43,406 nt of DNA, taken from NCBI GenBank assembly GCA_017624955.1, contig JAGAMA010000036.1:1-43406 (forward strand). Reading direction: 5' to 3'. This DNA comes from Alistipes sp. GTDB lineage: Bacteria > Bacteroidota > Bacteroidia > Bacteroidales > Rikenellaceae. The notes under the pieces are model-generated. The model had not been told where the DNA came from, searched no databases, and saw nothing but the letters and a program-made list of their open reading frames with translations. Position 1 is the first letter of the stretch. Each line of letters begins with the position of its first letter. The position numbers and the translations under genes were made by a program. Positions 23,887 through 32,942 of the stretch are shown here, one piece after another.

Positions 23887-25986
23887 ATGAAAAGATTGAT
23901 GTTGATCCTTGTTGCGGCCATGCTTGGTGCCTGCAACAGCGATTTCTTCACCGAAACGGCTCCCGAAGGCAAGGGGGCTCCGATTGTGCCGATGCGCCTT
24001 GCGGCAGGCACGCAACACGCCTTTTTGACCGATTACCTGCCTACCTGGGAGGGTGCCGACTCGCTCACCGTGGAGAGCGATCAGCTGACGCTGAAGGCCC
24101 TGAAGGAGGATTGGTCGGAATTTGAGGTCACCTGCCCCGAGAAGCCCCTGGCAACGACGATCAATGCCTGGAAGGGTGGTCGTAAGTGCTCGATCGTGGC
24201 TTTGGCAGGCGAGCGCAACACGAATGCCCGCCTCTTTACCGCAGGGCAGATGATGCGCATGGTGGCCGTTGAGAGTTCGGTGCGCCCGTTGGAGATTGTG
24301 GCCATGTGGCAGAACTGCCGCCTGCCCGAGCAGTGCATCGTGCGCGGCGAGGAGTCGTTCGAGGTGCTGATCCCGACCGATGCCGCCCAGCTGGAGCGCT
24401 CGTTCCTCAGAATCTTCGCCGTCTCGTCCGAGGGGCTCTTTAACGATGTGCTGATTCCGCTTTCGGGGGGCAGTGTCGTGACCTCGACCGATGAGCTGAC
24501 GCGCCACGATCACGAGGCGCAGATCCTCTACTCGCTCATGATCGACCGCTTCAAGGATGGCAAAGCGGAGAATAACAAGCCGCTCAACCGTACGGATGTA
24601 CTTCCCCAGGCCGACTACCAGGGTGGCGATTTGAAGGGTATCACCCAAAAGATCAAGGAGGGCTTCTTTACCGATCTGGGCATGACCACGATTTGGATCT
24701 CGCCCATCACGCAGAATCCCGAGGATGCCTGGGGTCTGAATCAGAAGCCTTACACCCGTTTTTCGGGTTATCATGGCTACTGGCCGATCTATACGACGGT
24801 CGTTGATCACCGCTTCGGTACGGAGGAGGAGCTGCACGAAATGCTTGCCACGGCCCACGAGCACAACCTGAATGTGGTGCTGGACTATGTGGCCAACCAC
24901 CTGCATATCAACTCGCCCGTGCTGCAGGAGCACCCCGATTGGGTAACTCCGCTCATGCTGCCCGATGGTCGCAAGAACCTCGGCCTGTGGGATGAGCAGC
25001 GCCTGACGACCTGGTTCGACGAGCACATCCCGACCCTCGACCACGAGCGCCCGGAGGTGGTCGAGCCGATGACCGATTCGGCTGTCTATTGGATGAATAA
25101 GTTCGATTTCGACGGCTTCCGTCACGATGCCTGCAAGCATATTCCGCTCAACTATTGGCGTACGCTGACGAAGAAGATGCGCCGGGCCGTGCCCGATAAG
25201 AACCTTTGGCAGATTGGCGAGACGTATGGTTCGCCCGAGTTGATCGGCTCGTATGTCAAGACGGGTATGATCAATGCCCAGTTCGACTTCAATGTCTATC
25301 ACACGGCTCTCGATGTGCTCACGCGCGGCCACTCGGTCAAGGCGTTGGCGCAGGTGGTTGATCAGTCGATTGCCGCCTATGGCGCGCACCACACGATGGG
25401 TAACATCACGGGTAACCACGACAAGGGTCGTCTGATCTCGTTGGCCGGTGGTACGCTCGATCCCGACGAGGACCACAAGCTGGCCGGTTGGACGCGTAAG
25501 ATCGAGGTGGGCGATCCGGTCGGCTACAAGAAGCTGGCGCTGGTCAATGCCCTCAATATGACCATCCCGGGTGTGCCGTGCATCTACCAGGGTGACGAGT
25601 ATGGCGAGCCGGGTGGAAATGATCCCGACAACCGCCGCATGATGCGTTTCGAGGGTTACAGCGAGGCCGAGCAGGCGCAGTTGGCCCTGACGAAGCAGCT
25701 CACCGAGCTGCGCCGCACGCAGATGCCGCTGCTGTATGGCGATCAGATGACGCTGCTCCTGACGGAGAAGGTGTGGGTTTACCTGCGTGTCTATATGGGT
25801 CAGTGGGTAGTCGTGGCGCTCAATACGGGCGACGAGGATGCCTCGGTGGAGTGTGTACTGCCGTCGGGTATCGACATGAAGCAGTCGCTCAAGGCCAATT
25901 TCGGCCACACGTTCGAGCTTACGCCCGATGGTCGCCTGACGATCAACCTCGCGGGTAACGAATTTGAGATTTTAACGAAAAACTAA
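23887..25986 (+). CDS. GH13 alpha-amylase-family lipoprotein with N-terminal beta domain
   Basis: This 699-residue lipoprotein has lipid attachment at Cys16 (LGAC, then CNSDFFTE, resembling the SDFF-type surface signal). Residues ~24-195 are a beta-rich domain of unclear family. The GH13 barrel starts near 207 (QILYSLMIDRFKDG). The triad is Asp414 (DGFRHDACKH), Glu445 (WQIGETYGS) and Asp512 (TGNHDKGRL). A C-terminal beta domain ends at ~699. Conserved region I appears as VVLDYVANH. Specificity within GH13 (alpha-amylase, maltogenic or pullulanase-like) cannot be fixed by eye. It lies 36 bp after the GH53 gene and 13 bp before another GH13 gene, so it is part of the same operon. Confidence 0.9.
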   Translation: MKRLMLILVAAMLGACNSDFFTETAPEGKGAPIVPMRLAAGTQHAFLTDYLPTWEGADSLTVESDQLTLKALKEDWSEFEVTCPEKPLATTINAWKGGRKCSIVALAGERNTNARLFTAGQMMRMVAVESSVRPLEIVAMWQNCRLPEQCIVRGEESFEVLIPTDAAQLERSFLRIFAVSSEGLFNDVLIPLSGGSVVTSTDELTRHDHEAQILYSLMIDRFKDGKAENNKPLNRTDVLPQADYQGGDLKGITQKIKEGFFTDLGMTTIWISPITQNPEDAWGLNQKPYTRFSGYHGYWPIYTTVVDHRFGTEEELHEMLATAHEHNLNVVLDYVANHLHINSPVLQEHPDWVTPLMLPDGRKNLGLWDEQRLTTWFDEHIPTLDHERPEVVEPMTDSAVYWMNKFDFDGFRHDACKHIPLNYWRTLTKKMRRAVPDKNLWQIGETYGSPELIGSYVKTGMINAQFDFNVYHTALDVLTRGHSVKALAQVVDQSIAAYGAHHTMGNITGNHDKGRLISLAGGTLDPDEDHKLAGWTRKIEVGDPVGYKKLALVNALNMTIPGVPCIYQGDEYGEPGGNDPDNRRMMRFEGYSEAEQAQLALTKQLTELRRTQMPLLYGDQMTLLLTEKVWVYLRVYMGQWVVVALNTGDEDASVECVLPSGIDMKQSLKANFGHTFELTPDGRLTINLAGNEFEILTKN

Positions 25987-25999
25987 ATAACGAAGAACC

Positions 26000-27355
26000 A
26001 TGAAACGTAATTGGAACATTGCCGCCCTGTTGGGCGCAGTTTGTGCCCTGCTCTTTACGAGTTGCGGTCAGCCGAGTGTCGAGGTAGCCGATCGCCATGC
26101 AGATTGGGTTTACAACTCGGTAGTCTATGAGATGAATGTGCGTCAGCAGACGCAGGAGGGCACCTTTGCTGCTGCCGAGGAGCGCCTGCCGTTCCTCAAG
26201 GAGCTGGGTGTGGATATCATTTGGCTCATGCCGATTCACCCCATTGGCGAGAAGGGTCGCAAGGGTACGCTGGGTTCGTATTACGCCATCAAGAACTACC
26301 GCGAGATCAACCCCGAGTTCGGTACGATGGCCGATTTCGAGCGTTTCCTGAATAAGGCGCACGAGCTGGGCTTCAAGGTGATTCTGGACTATGTGGCCAA
26401 CCACACCTCGCCCGATGCAGCGTGGGTAACGGAGAAGCCGGCCGAGTGGTATGTACGCGACTCGGTGGGCGAGCCTGTTGTGCAGTACGACTGGTGGGAT
26501 ATTGCCAAGCTCAACTACGCCTGCGAGGATGTCCGCAAGGAGATGAAGGAGGTGCAGAAGTTCTGGATCGAGAAGGGCGTGGACGGCTTCCGTTGCGACG
26601 TGGCCGGTGAGATGCCCGACGATTTCTGGACCGAGTCGTGGAACGAGATTCGTGCCATCAACCCCGATGTTTACTTCCTGGCCGAGGGCGAGGGCTCGAA
26701 CTTCCATGCCGACGGTTTTGATGCCTGCTACGCCTGGAAATTGAAGGATGTGATGAACAACATCGCCCAGGGCAAGCAGACGACGGGCGATCTGAAGCAG
26801 TGGATCGAGGAGTTTACGACCGAGTATCCGCGCGAGGCTATCCAGCTCATGTTCACCTCGAACCACGATGAGAACTCGTGGTCGGGTACCGAGTTCGAGC
26901 GCCTGGGCGCTGCCGCCAAGACCTTTGCTGCTTTGACCTATGTCCTGCCGCAGGGGCAGCCGTTGATCTACACGGGTCAGGAGGTGGGCTACGACCACCG
27001 CTTCGAGTTCTTTGAGAAGGACCCCATCCCGGCTTGGGAGGCAAACGAGTATACGGACTTCTACCGCACGCTCAATCAGCTGCGCCACACGACTCCGTCG
27101 CTCTGGGCCGGCGAGAAGGGTGGCGAGGTTGTCTACCTGACGGGCGTTGTTGAGGAGGTGCTGGCCTTCACGCGTGAGGTGGAGGGTAGCAAGACGTTGT
27201 GTCTGTTCAACCTCTCGGCCGAGCCGCAGTCGGTGATTCCCACGGTGGAGGCTGCCGGTGAGTACACCTGCGCGATGACGGGCGAGAAGGCTACGATCGA
27301 GGCCGGCAAGGAGCTTCACCTGGAGCCCTGGGCCTATATGATTTTGACGAAATAA
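26000..27355 (+). CDS. GH13 alpha-glucanase lipoprotein (compact)
   Basis: This 451-residue lipoprotein has lipobox LFTSC (Cys22) followed by GQPSVEVA, without an acidic run, so it may stay on the periplasmic side. It is almost entirely a GH13 barrel: region I VILDYVANHTS, Asp200 (VDGFRCDVAGE), Glu229 (FLAEGEGS) and Asp290 (TSNHDENSWS). A short C-terminal beta domain ends in EPWAYMILTK. It resembles compact periplasmic alpha-amylase/maltodextrin-glucosidase enzymes. It starts 13 bp after the preceding GH13 gene. Codon use matches the rest of the operon. Exact linkage preference is unknown. Confidence 0.9.
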   Translation: MKRNWNIAALLGAVCALLFTSCGQPSVEVADRHADWVYNSVVYEMNVRQQTQEGTFAAAEERLPFLKELGVDIIWLMPIHPIGEKGRKGTLGSYYAIKNYREINPEFGTMADFERFLNKAHELGFKVILDYVANHTSPDAAWVTEKPAEWYVRDSVGEPVVQYDWWDIAKLNYACEDVRKEMKEVQKFWIEKGVDGFRCDVAGEMPDDFWTESWNEIRAINPDVYFLAEGEGSNFHADGFDACYAWKLKDVMNNIAQGKQTTGDLKQWIEEFTTEYPREAIQLMFTSNHDENSWSGTEFERLGAAAKTFAALTYVLPQGQPLIYTGQEVGYDHRFEFFEKDPIPAWEANEYTDFYRTLNQLRHTTPSLWAGEKGGEVVYLTGVVEEVLAFTREVEGSKTLCLFNLSAEPQSVIPTVEAAGEYTCAMTGEKATIEAGKELHLEPWAYMILTK

Positions 27356-27375
27356 ACCCCGATGGATTGGTGGGT

Positions 27376-27420
27376 GCGTATGGTAGGGTGCCCTTGTGGC
27401 CCCTCCATACGCCTTTTTTA
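27376..27420 (+). terminator. Strong terminator inside the Sus gene cluster
   Basis: GCGTATGG-T-AGGG (27376-27388) pairs with CCCT-CCATACGC (27401-27412), followed by C and six T. It lies 20 bp after a GH13 stop and only 12 bp before the susA-like ATG, too close to leave room for a separate promoter. The downstream gene must depend on read-through. Confidence 0.75.
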
Positions 27421-27431
27421 ACGAAACAAGC

Positions 27432-29321
27432 ATGAAACTGAACTATCTTTTAATCCCCTTTGTGGCTATGACGCTTCTTTCGTGTGCGGCAGCTCCGCAA
27501 TTTGATCCCGCCTCGGTCGAGGATGCTGTGGGGCAGGTAAAGCGTGTTGAACCCCTCTCGTGGTGGGTGGGCATGACGACTCCCCTGCAGTTGATGGTGC
27601 AGGGCGATGAGATCTCGACCTACGACCTGAAGATCGAGGGCGAGGGGGTGCGTGTCAAGCAGATTCACAAGGCCGACAGCCCCAACTACCTCTTTGTCGA
27701 TGTCGAGATTGATGCTGCGGCCGAGCCGGGTACGCGCTACCTGGTCTTTACGCGTGGCGAGGAGCAGTTCAAGGTGGCCTATGAGTTGGAGGCGCGCCGT
27801 GAGGGTTCGCGTGAGCGCGAGAGCTTTACGACGGCCGATGCCATCTACCTCTTGATGCCCGACCGCTTTGCCGACGGCAACCCCGCGATCGACAGCACGG
27901 AGGATACGCTCGAGAAGGCCGACCGCGAGAATCTGCATGGCCGTCACGGTGGCGACCTGCAGGGTATGATCGACCACCTGGACTACATCGCCGACCTCGG
28001 TATGACGGCCATCTGGTCTACGCCCCTGCTGCTGGATAACGAGCCGGTCTACTCCTACCACGGCTACGCTTGCGCCGATTACTACCACATCGACTCCCGC
28101 ATGGGTACGAACGAACTGTATCGGGAGTATGTGGCCGAGGCGCACAAGCGCGACCTGAAGATCATCATGGATATCGTGACGAACCACTGCGGCATTGCCC
28201 ACTGGTGGATGGAGGATCTGCCGTTCGAGGATTGGATCCACCAATTCCCCACCTTCACGCGTACCAATGCCCTCTTCTCGACCAACATGGATCCCAACGC
28301 TTCGCAGTACGATCTGAAGTTGCAGGAGAGCGGTTGGTTCGATACCTCGATGCCCGATATGAACCTCGATAACCCCTACTTGTTGCAGTATTTCAAGCAG
28401 TGGGCCGTGTGGTGGATCGAGTGGGCCGATCTGGATGGTCTGCGTGTCGATACCTACCCCTACAACGAGAAGCAGCCGATGAGCGAGTGGTGCGAGGCGC
28501 TGCTGGCCGAGTACCCGAACCTCAACATCGTGGGCGAGTGCTGGACGGCCGACATCCCGCAGTTGGCTTATTGGCAGGGTGGTAATCCTAATAAGGATGG
28601 TTTCGATACCCACCTGCCGTCGATCATGGACTTCCCGTTGCGCGATGCGATGTGCGCCGCTTTGGCCACTGACTCGGTAAAGTGGGATGCCGGCATGATC
28701 CGCATCTACAACACCGTGTCGGACGACTTTGTCTATCACGACCTCTCGAAGATGATGATCTTCTCGGGTAACCACGATACGGAGCGCACGGCCGATATTC
28801 TGCGTGGCAATGTGGGGCGCATGAAGATTGCCATGGCCCTCCTGGCTACGATGCGCGGTTATCCGCAGATCTATACGGGTGACGAGCTGATGATCCGCTC
28901 GGTGGATTTGAAGCAGGGCCACGGTGGCCTGCGTGTCGATACCCCGGGTGGCTGGGCCGAGGATAAGGTAAACCTCTTCAGCGAGGAGGGTCGCACGGGT
29001 GACGTGAAGGAGCTCTTCGACTTTACGCGCAAAATCTTCCAGTGGCGCAAGACGAAGGAGGTAATCCACAAGGGCAAGACGCTCCACTTCGTGGATCGTG
29101 AGCACAACACCTACGCCTTCTTCCGCTATACGGACAAAGAGGCAGTCTTTGTCTTTGCCAACAACTCGCGTGGCAAGAAGCAGGTGCCCTGGTCGCACTA
29201 CGAGGAGATTGCCTCGACGCTGAAGGGTGGTCGCAATGTCCTGACGGGCGAGGCCGTGGAGATGAATGATCAGACGACCGTTCCGGCGCGCGGTGTGCTG
29301 GTCGTGGAGTTTGAACGATAG
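27432..29321 (+). CDS. susA: SusA-like neopullulanase / cyclomaltodextrinase (GH13)
   Basis: This 629-residue enzyme has an N-terminal cyclomaltodextrinase-type beta domain (~20-125, VEPLSWWVGMTTPLQLMVQG). The GH13 barrel starts near 137 (AIYLLMPDRFADGNP), with Asp340 (LDGLRVDTYPY), Glu369 (NIVGECWTAD) and Asp449 (FSGNHDTERT). A C-terminal beta domain follows (~545-629). Length and architecture match B. thetaiotaomicron SusA (~617 residues), which degrades imported oligosaccharides in the periplasm. Here the start at 27432 gives a lipobox (TLLSC, Cys18) followed by AAAPQ with no acidic run, so it is probably a periplasm-facing lipoprotein. The frame is open to 27396, but that start lies within the terminator. 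Confidence 0.92.
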   Translation: MKLNYLLIPFVAMTLLSCAAAPQFDPASVEDAVGQVKRVEPLSWWVGMTTPLQLMVQGDEISTYDLKIEGEGVRVKQIHKADSPNYLFVDVEIDAAAEPGTRYLVFTRGEEQFKVAYELEARREGSRERESFTTADAIYLLMPDRFADGNPAIDSTEDTLEKADRENLHGRHGGDLQGMIDHLDYIADLGMTAIWSTPLLLDNEPVYSYHGYACADYYHIDSRMGTNELYREYVAEAHKRDLKIIMDIVTNHCGIAHWWMEDLPFEDWIHQFPTFTRTNALFSTNMDPNASQYDLKLQESGWFDTSMPDMNLDNPYLLQYFKQWAVWWIEWADLDGLRVDTYPYNEKQPMSEWCEALLAEYPNLNIVGECWTADIPQLAYWQGGNPNKDGFDTHLPSIMDFPLRDAMCAALATDSVKWDAGMIRIYNTVSDDFVYHDLSKMMIFSGNHDTERTADILRGNVGRMKIAMALLATMRGYPQIYTGDELMIRSVDLKQGHGGLRVDTPGGWAEDKVNLFSEEGRTGDVKELFDFTRKIFQWRKTKEVIHKGKTLHFVDREHNTYAFFRYTDKEAVFVFANNSRGKKQVPWSHYEEIASTLKGGRNVLTGEAVEMNDQTTVPARGVLVVEFER

Positions 29322-29350
29322 ATAAATTGATAGTTGGTAAGGTTAATGGG

Positions 29351-29387
29351 AAAGGGAGACGGCCGATTGGTGGCTGTCTCCCTTTTT
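29351..29387 (+). terminator. Terminator of the Sus operon
   Basis: GGGAGACGGCC (29354-29364) pairs with GGCTGTCTCCC (29372-29382), followed by five T. It lies 30 bp after the susA-like stop, where the operon meets a convergent gene. Confidence 0.8.
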
Positions 29388-29393
29388 GTTGAG

Positions 29394-30113
29394 CTAACTT
29401 TCAACTTTCAACTTCTTAAACCGTAATTTCATCACGCCGAAGAGTGCTTCGCCAAAGATGCCGCCCGACATCTTCGAGGCACCCTCGCGGCGCTCGGTGA
29501 AGATGATCGACTCCTCGTGCAACTTCAGCCCTAAGCGCCAGGCCGTATATTTCATCTCGATCTGGAAGCCGTAGCCCTTCATCTCGATCTCGTTTTTGAG
29601 AATCTTTTCGAGGGCCGCGCGACGGTAGCAGACAAATCCGGCCGTGGCATCGTGGATCGGCATGCCCGTGACGATGCGGACATATTTCGATGCGAAGTAG
29701 GAGATCAAGAGGCGCGACATGGGCCAATTCACGACATTGACCCCCTTGACATAGCGCGAGCCGACTACGACATCGGCCCCCGCCTCGGCAGCCGCTACAA
29801 GGCGCTCCAAGTCGTCGGGGTTGTGCGAGAAGTCGCAATCCATCTCGGCGAGGTAGTCGTACCCCTCCTCAAGACCCCATTTGAAGCCGGCGAGGTAGGC
29901 TGTCCCAAGCCCTAACTTCCCCGCGCGACGAATCAGATGCACACGCCCGTGGTAGGCCTGGCGATAGCTCTCGACCACCTCGGCCGTGCCGTCGGGCGAG
30001 CCGTCGTCGATGACCAGCAGATCGAATCCCCCCTCGAGCGACATCACCTTCTCGATCATCGCCTCGATATTCTCACGCTCGTTGTAGGTAGGTATGATAA
30101 CCAGTTTTTTCAT
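29394..30113 (-). CDS. Polyprenol-phosphate mannosyltransferase-like GT2
   Basis: This 239-residue glycosyltransferase has the DPM1-like GT-A fold: VIIPTYNERENI at the N-terminus, LLVIDDGSPDGTAE, the metal-binding DCD of MDCDFSHNPDD, and SRYVKGVNVVNWP. It moves a sugar, usually mannose from GDP-mannose, to a polyprenyl phosphate on the cytoplasmic side of the membrane. The C-terminal membrane anchors found in some relatives are absent, as in the soluble fungal-type form. It is a single gene, transcribed divergently from the AsmA gene. The donor sugar is not certain. Confidence 0.88.
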   Translation of the reverse strand: MKKLVIIPTYNERENIEAMIEKVMSLEGGFDLLVIDDGSPDGTAEVVESYRQAYHGRVHLIRRAGKLGLGTAYLAGFKWGLEEGYDYLAEMDCDFSHNPDDLERLVAAAEAGADVVVGSRYVKGVNVVNWPMSRLLISYFASKYVRIVTGMPIHDATAGFVCYRRAALEKILKNEIEMKGYGFQIEMKYTAWRLGLKLHEESIIFTERREGASKMSGGIFGEALFGVMKLRFKKLKVES

Positions 30114-30135
30114 CCCGTTTGTAGTTCGATTGATG

Positions 30136-30143
30136 CAAAGATA
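30136..30143 (-). promoter_or_regulatory. -7 element of the GT2 gene
   Basis: TATCTTTG on the minus strand lies 23 nt before the GT2 ATG. No TTG is found at the usual distance, so only the -7 element is supported. Confidence 0.5.
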
Positions 30144-30186
30144 ATCTTTTTCCCCGCAACCGAGTACGCTTTTTATAGAAAAATAC

Positions 30187-30194
30187 TATCTTTG
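30187..30194 (+). promoter_or_regulatory. -7 element of the AsmA gene
   Basis: TATCTTTG lies 23 nt before the AsmA-family ATG at 30218, a mirror image of the GT2 element 43 bp away. The upstream -33 region is AT-rich without a clear TTG. Confidence 0.5.
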
Positions 30195-30217
30195 TTCCAA
30201 ATAAACTTTTTTGAGCC

Positions 30218-32920
30218 ATGACTAAATTGGTTAAAAACATCCTGATCGGCCTGGTCGCTTTGCTCGCCGTGCTGATCGTTGCTCCGTCACTGTTGAGTGG
30301 CAAGGTGGCCCAGATCGTCAAGACCGAGGCCAATGCCCTGTTGCAGGCCAAGCTCGATTTCGAGAAGCTCGGCATCAGCCTTTTGCGCCATTTCCCGAAC
30401 GCTTCGCTCGACCTGAAGGGGCTGACCCTGGTGGGCGTGGAGCGCTTCGAGGGCGATACGATTGTGGCCGCGGAGCGTATCTCGGCCGTCGTAAGCCCCC
30501 TGTCGCTTTTGACCGGTGACGGTATCGTGATTAAGAAAGTGTTGCTCGACGAGCCTGCGATCCATGCCCGCAAGGAGGCTGATGGCGCGGTGAATTGGGA
30601 TGTGATGAAGCCTACGGAGGAGTCGGAAGCGGTTGTCGAGGCAGAGACCACACCCGACGAGGAGGCTGCCCCCTCGTCGTTTAAACTCGCCGTGAAGGAT
30701 TTCCGCATCACGGATGCCGTGATTCGCTACGAGGATGATTCGACCAAGATGGCCTTCTCGACCCGCCCGCTCAACCTGCGCCTGAAGGGCGATCTGTCGG
30801 CTGCCCAAAGCGAGCTTTCGCTCAATCTCGTGATGCAGCAGACCAACCTCCGCTCGGGCGTGGTCAAGATGCTCTCGGATGCCGAGCTGGAGTTTGATGC
30901 CACGATTGCTGCCGACCTGGAGCAGATGCGCTTTGCCTTTGAGAAGAATACCTTGCGCCTGAATGCCATTGCGCTGACCTTGGATGGTTGGGCGCAACTC
31001 TTGGAGGACGAGGCTGTGGCGATGGATCTGAAGCTCGGTACGGAGCATGTGCAGTTTAAGGATGTGCTGTCGCTCATTCCGGCCTTCTATACGAAGGATT
31101 TCCGTCGCCTGACGGCCGGTGGCGAGTTGGATCTCTCGGTGTGGGCCAAGGGTGAGATGCGCGGTTCGACGCTGCCCGCCTTTGAGCTGAATGCCGCCGT
31201 CAAGGAGGGTCGTTTCCAATACACCTCGTTGCCGAAGGCGGTAACCGATATCAACATCGTGGCCAAGGTCTCGAACGAAGGCGGTGCGATGGATCGCACG
31301 GTCGTGGATCTTTCGCGCTTCGGGTTGCGCATGGCCGAGAACAGCGTATCGGCCACCTTCTACGGCACGAACCTGATCTCCGACCCCGTGCTGCGTGCTA
31401 CGCTCAACGGCAAGGTCGATCTGGGGATGATCGAGGAGGTCTATCCGTTGGAGGATATGCAGCTTGCCGGTACGATTACGGCAGACCTCTCGGCCGCAGG
31501 TCGCATGTCCGACCTGGAGAAGCAGCGCTACGAGCAGTTGCAGGCCAAGGGAACCTTCGTGGTGGAGCAGTTAGGGCTCGATATGGCCTCGCTGCCCCCC
31601 GTACAGTTGTCGCGTGCCGCGGCTACGATTTCGCCCTCGGCGATGACCCTCGGCGAGTTGTCGGTCATGGTGGGCGAGAGTGACCTCTCGGCCAATGGTC
31701 AGCTGACGAACTACCTGGGCTACCTGCTGCGTGGCGATAAACTCACGGGCCGTCTGTATGTCAATTCCGAGTTGCTGAATCTGAACCAGCTGATGGAATC
31801 GATCAGTTCGGAGGAGGAGAGCCCCGCAGCGGAGGAGAGCGCCCCCGAGACTCCGGCCGCGGAGGAGGCTCCGACGGGTGTGATTGTGGTGCCCGAGAAC
31901 CTCGATTTGTCGCTCTCGACGAACCTGAAAAAGATCCTCTTCCAGCAGATGACCATCAGCGATGTGGAGGGTGGTATGTCGATTCGCGGTGGCGAGCTGT
32001 CGCTCAATAAACTCGCCCTGGGGCTCTTCGGTGGTCAGGCTACGGCTTCGGGTTGCTACTCGACGAAGAACCCTGCCGAGCCTACCTTTACGATGGATCT
32101 GGGGCTGAAACAGGCCTCGTTCCAGGAGACCTTCCGCCAGTTGGAGATGGTGCAGAAGCTGGTGCCGCTCTTTGAAAAGACGGGCGGAAACTACTCGCTC
32201 CAGATGGATCTGAAGACGAAGATCGACGAGCAGATGTCGCCCGTGCTGAACTCGGTAGATGCCCATGGCCAGATCTCGTCGGCCAGCATCCGCCTGCAGA
32301 ATATCAAGGCGTTGGATGCCCTGGCCAAGGCGCTCAACTCGGATAAGTTGAAGGTGATCGAGGCCGAGAATGTGCTGATTGACTTTGCCATTCAGCAGGG
32401 CCGCATCACGACCGAGCCGTTCGACCTGAAGATGGGTAAGACGAAGATGACCCTTTCGGGCTCGACGGGGTTGGACCAGACGATCGACTACCAGGCCAAG
32501 GTGACCCTTCCCGAGGGGGCTGCCGGTGGTGTGCTGAGCACGGTAGGTGTCGGCATCGGCGGTACCTTCTCCAAGCCCGAGATCAAGTTGGGGCTGAAGG
32601 AGGCTGCCCAGGAGGCGGTAAAGAATGTGCTGGATGAGCAGGTGCAGAAGCTCACGGGCAGCGAGTCGCTTTCGGCTGAGATCGAGAAGCAGGCCGAGAG
32701 GCTCCGCGCGGAGGCCGTAGAAGCCGGTGCGAAGCTGGTGGCCGCCGCCGAGGCGCAACGCGATAAGCTCGTTGAGGAGGCCTCGAAGAAGGGTAAGCTG
32801 GCCGAGGTTGCCGCCAAGGCGGCAGGCGATAAGCTCGTCAAGGAGGCGCAAAAGCAGTCGGATAACCTGGTTGCCAAGGCCGAAGAGCAGATCGCCAAGC
32901 TGCAGAAGAAAGAGGAGTAG
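30218..32920 (+). CDS. AsmA-family envelope protein
   Basis: This 900-residue protein has one N-terminal membrane helix (ILIGLVALLAVLIVAP) and a long region of repeated beta strands. It begins with the AsmA signature LDFEKLGISLLRHFPNASLD and continues with VLLDEPAIHARKEADG and similar. Acidic linkers occur near 130-150 and ~525-555 (EEESPAAEESAPETPAAEE). AsmA/TamB-like proteins bridge the periplasm and are linked to lipid and outer-membrane homeostasis. The last ~90 residues are an Ala/Lys/Glu-rich predicted coiled coil with repeated KLV motifs, unusual for the family. It is a single gene with its own -7 element. Confidence 0.88.
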   Translation: MTKLVKNILIGLVALLAVLIVAPSLLSGKVAQIVKTEANALLQAKLDFEKLGISLLRHFPNASLDLKGLTLVGVERFEGDTIVAAERISAVVSPLSLLTGDGIVIKKVLLDEPAIHARKEADGAVNWDVMKPTEESEAVVEAETTPDEEAAPSSFKLAVKDFRITDAVIRYEDDSTKMAFSTRPLNLRLKGDLSAAQSELSLNLVMQQTNLRSGVVKMLSDAELEFDATIAADLEQMRFAFEKNTLRLNAIALTLDGWAQLLEDEAVAMDLKLGTEHVQFKDVLSLIPAFYTKDFRRLTAGGELDLSVWAKGEMRGSTLPAFELNAAVKEGRFQYTSLPKAVTDINIVAKVSNEGGAMDRTVVDLSRFGLRMAENSVSATFYGTNLISDPVLRATLNGKVDLGMIEEVYPLEDMQLAGTITADLSAAGRMSDLEKQRYEQLQAKGTFVVEQLGLDMASLPPVQLSRAAATISPSAMTLGELSVMVGESDLSANGQLTNYLGYLLRGDKLTGRLYVNSELLNLNQLMESISSEEESPAAEESAPETPAAEEAPTGVIVVPENLDLSLSTNLKKILFQQMTISDVEGGMSIRGGELSLNKLALGLFGGQATASGCYSTKNPAEPTFTMDLGLKQASFQETFRQLEMVQKLVPLFEKTGGNYSLQMDLKTKIDEQMSPVLNSVDAHGQISSASIRLQNIKALDALAKALNSDKLKVIEAENVLIDFAIQQGRITTEPFDLKMGKTKMTLSGSTGLDQTIDYQAKVTLPEGAAGGVLSTVGVGIGGTFSKPEIKLGLKEAAQEAVKNVLDEQVQKLTGSESLSAEIEKQAERLRAEAVEAGAKLVAAAEAQRDKLVEEASKKGKLAEVAAKAAGDKLVKEAQKQSDNLVAKAEEQIAKLQKKEE

Positions 32921-32942
32921 CGCGCTTGCGCTCCACGCGTAA

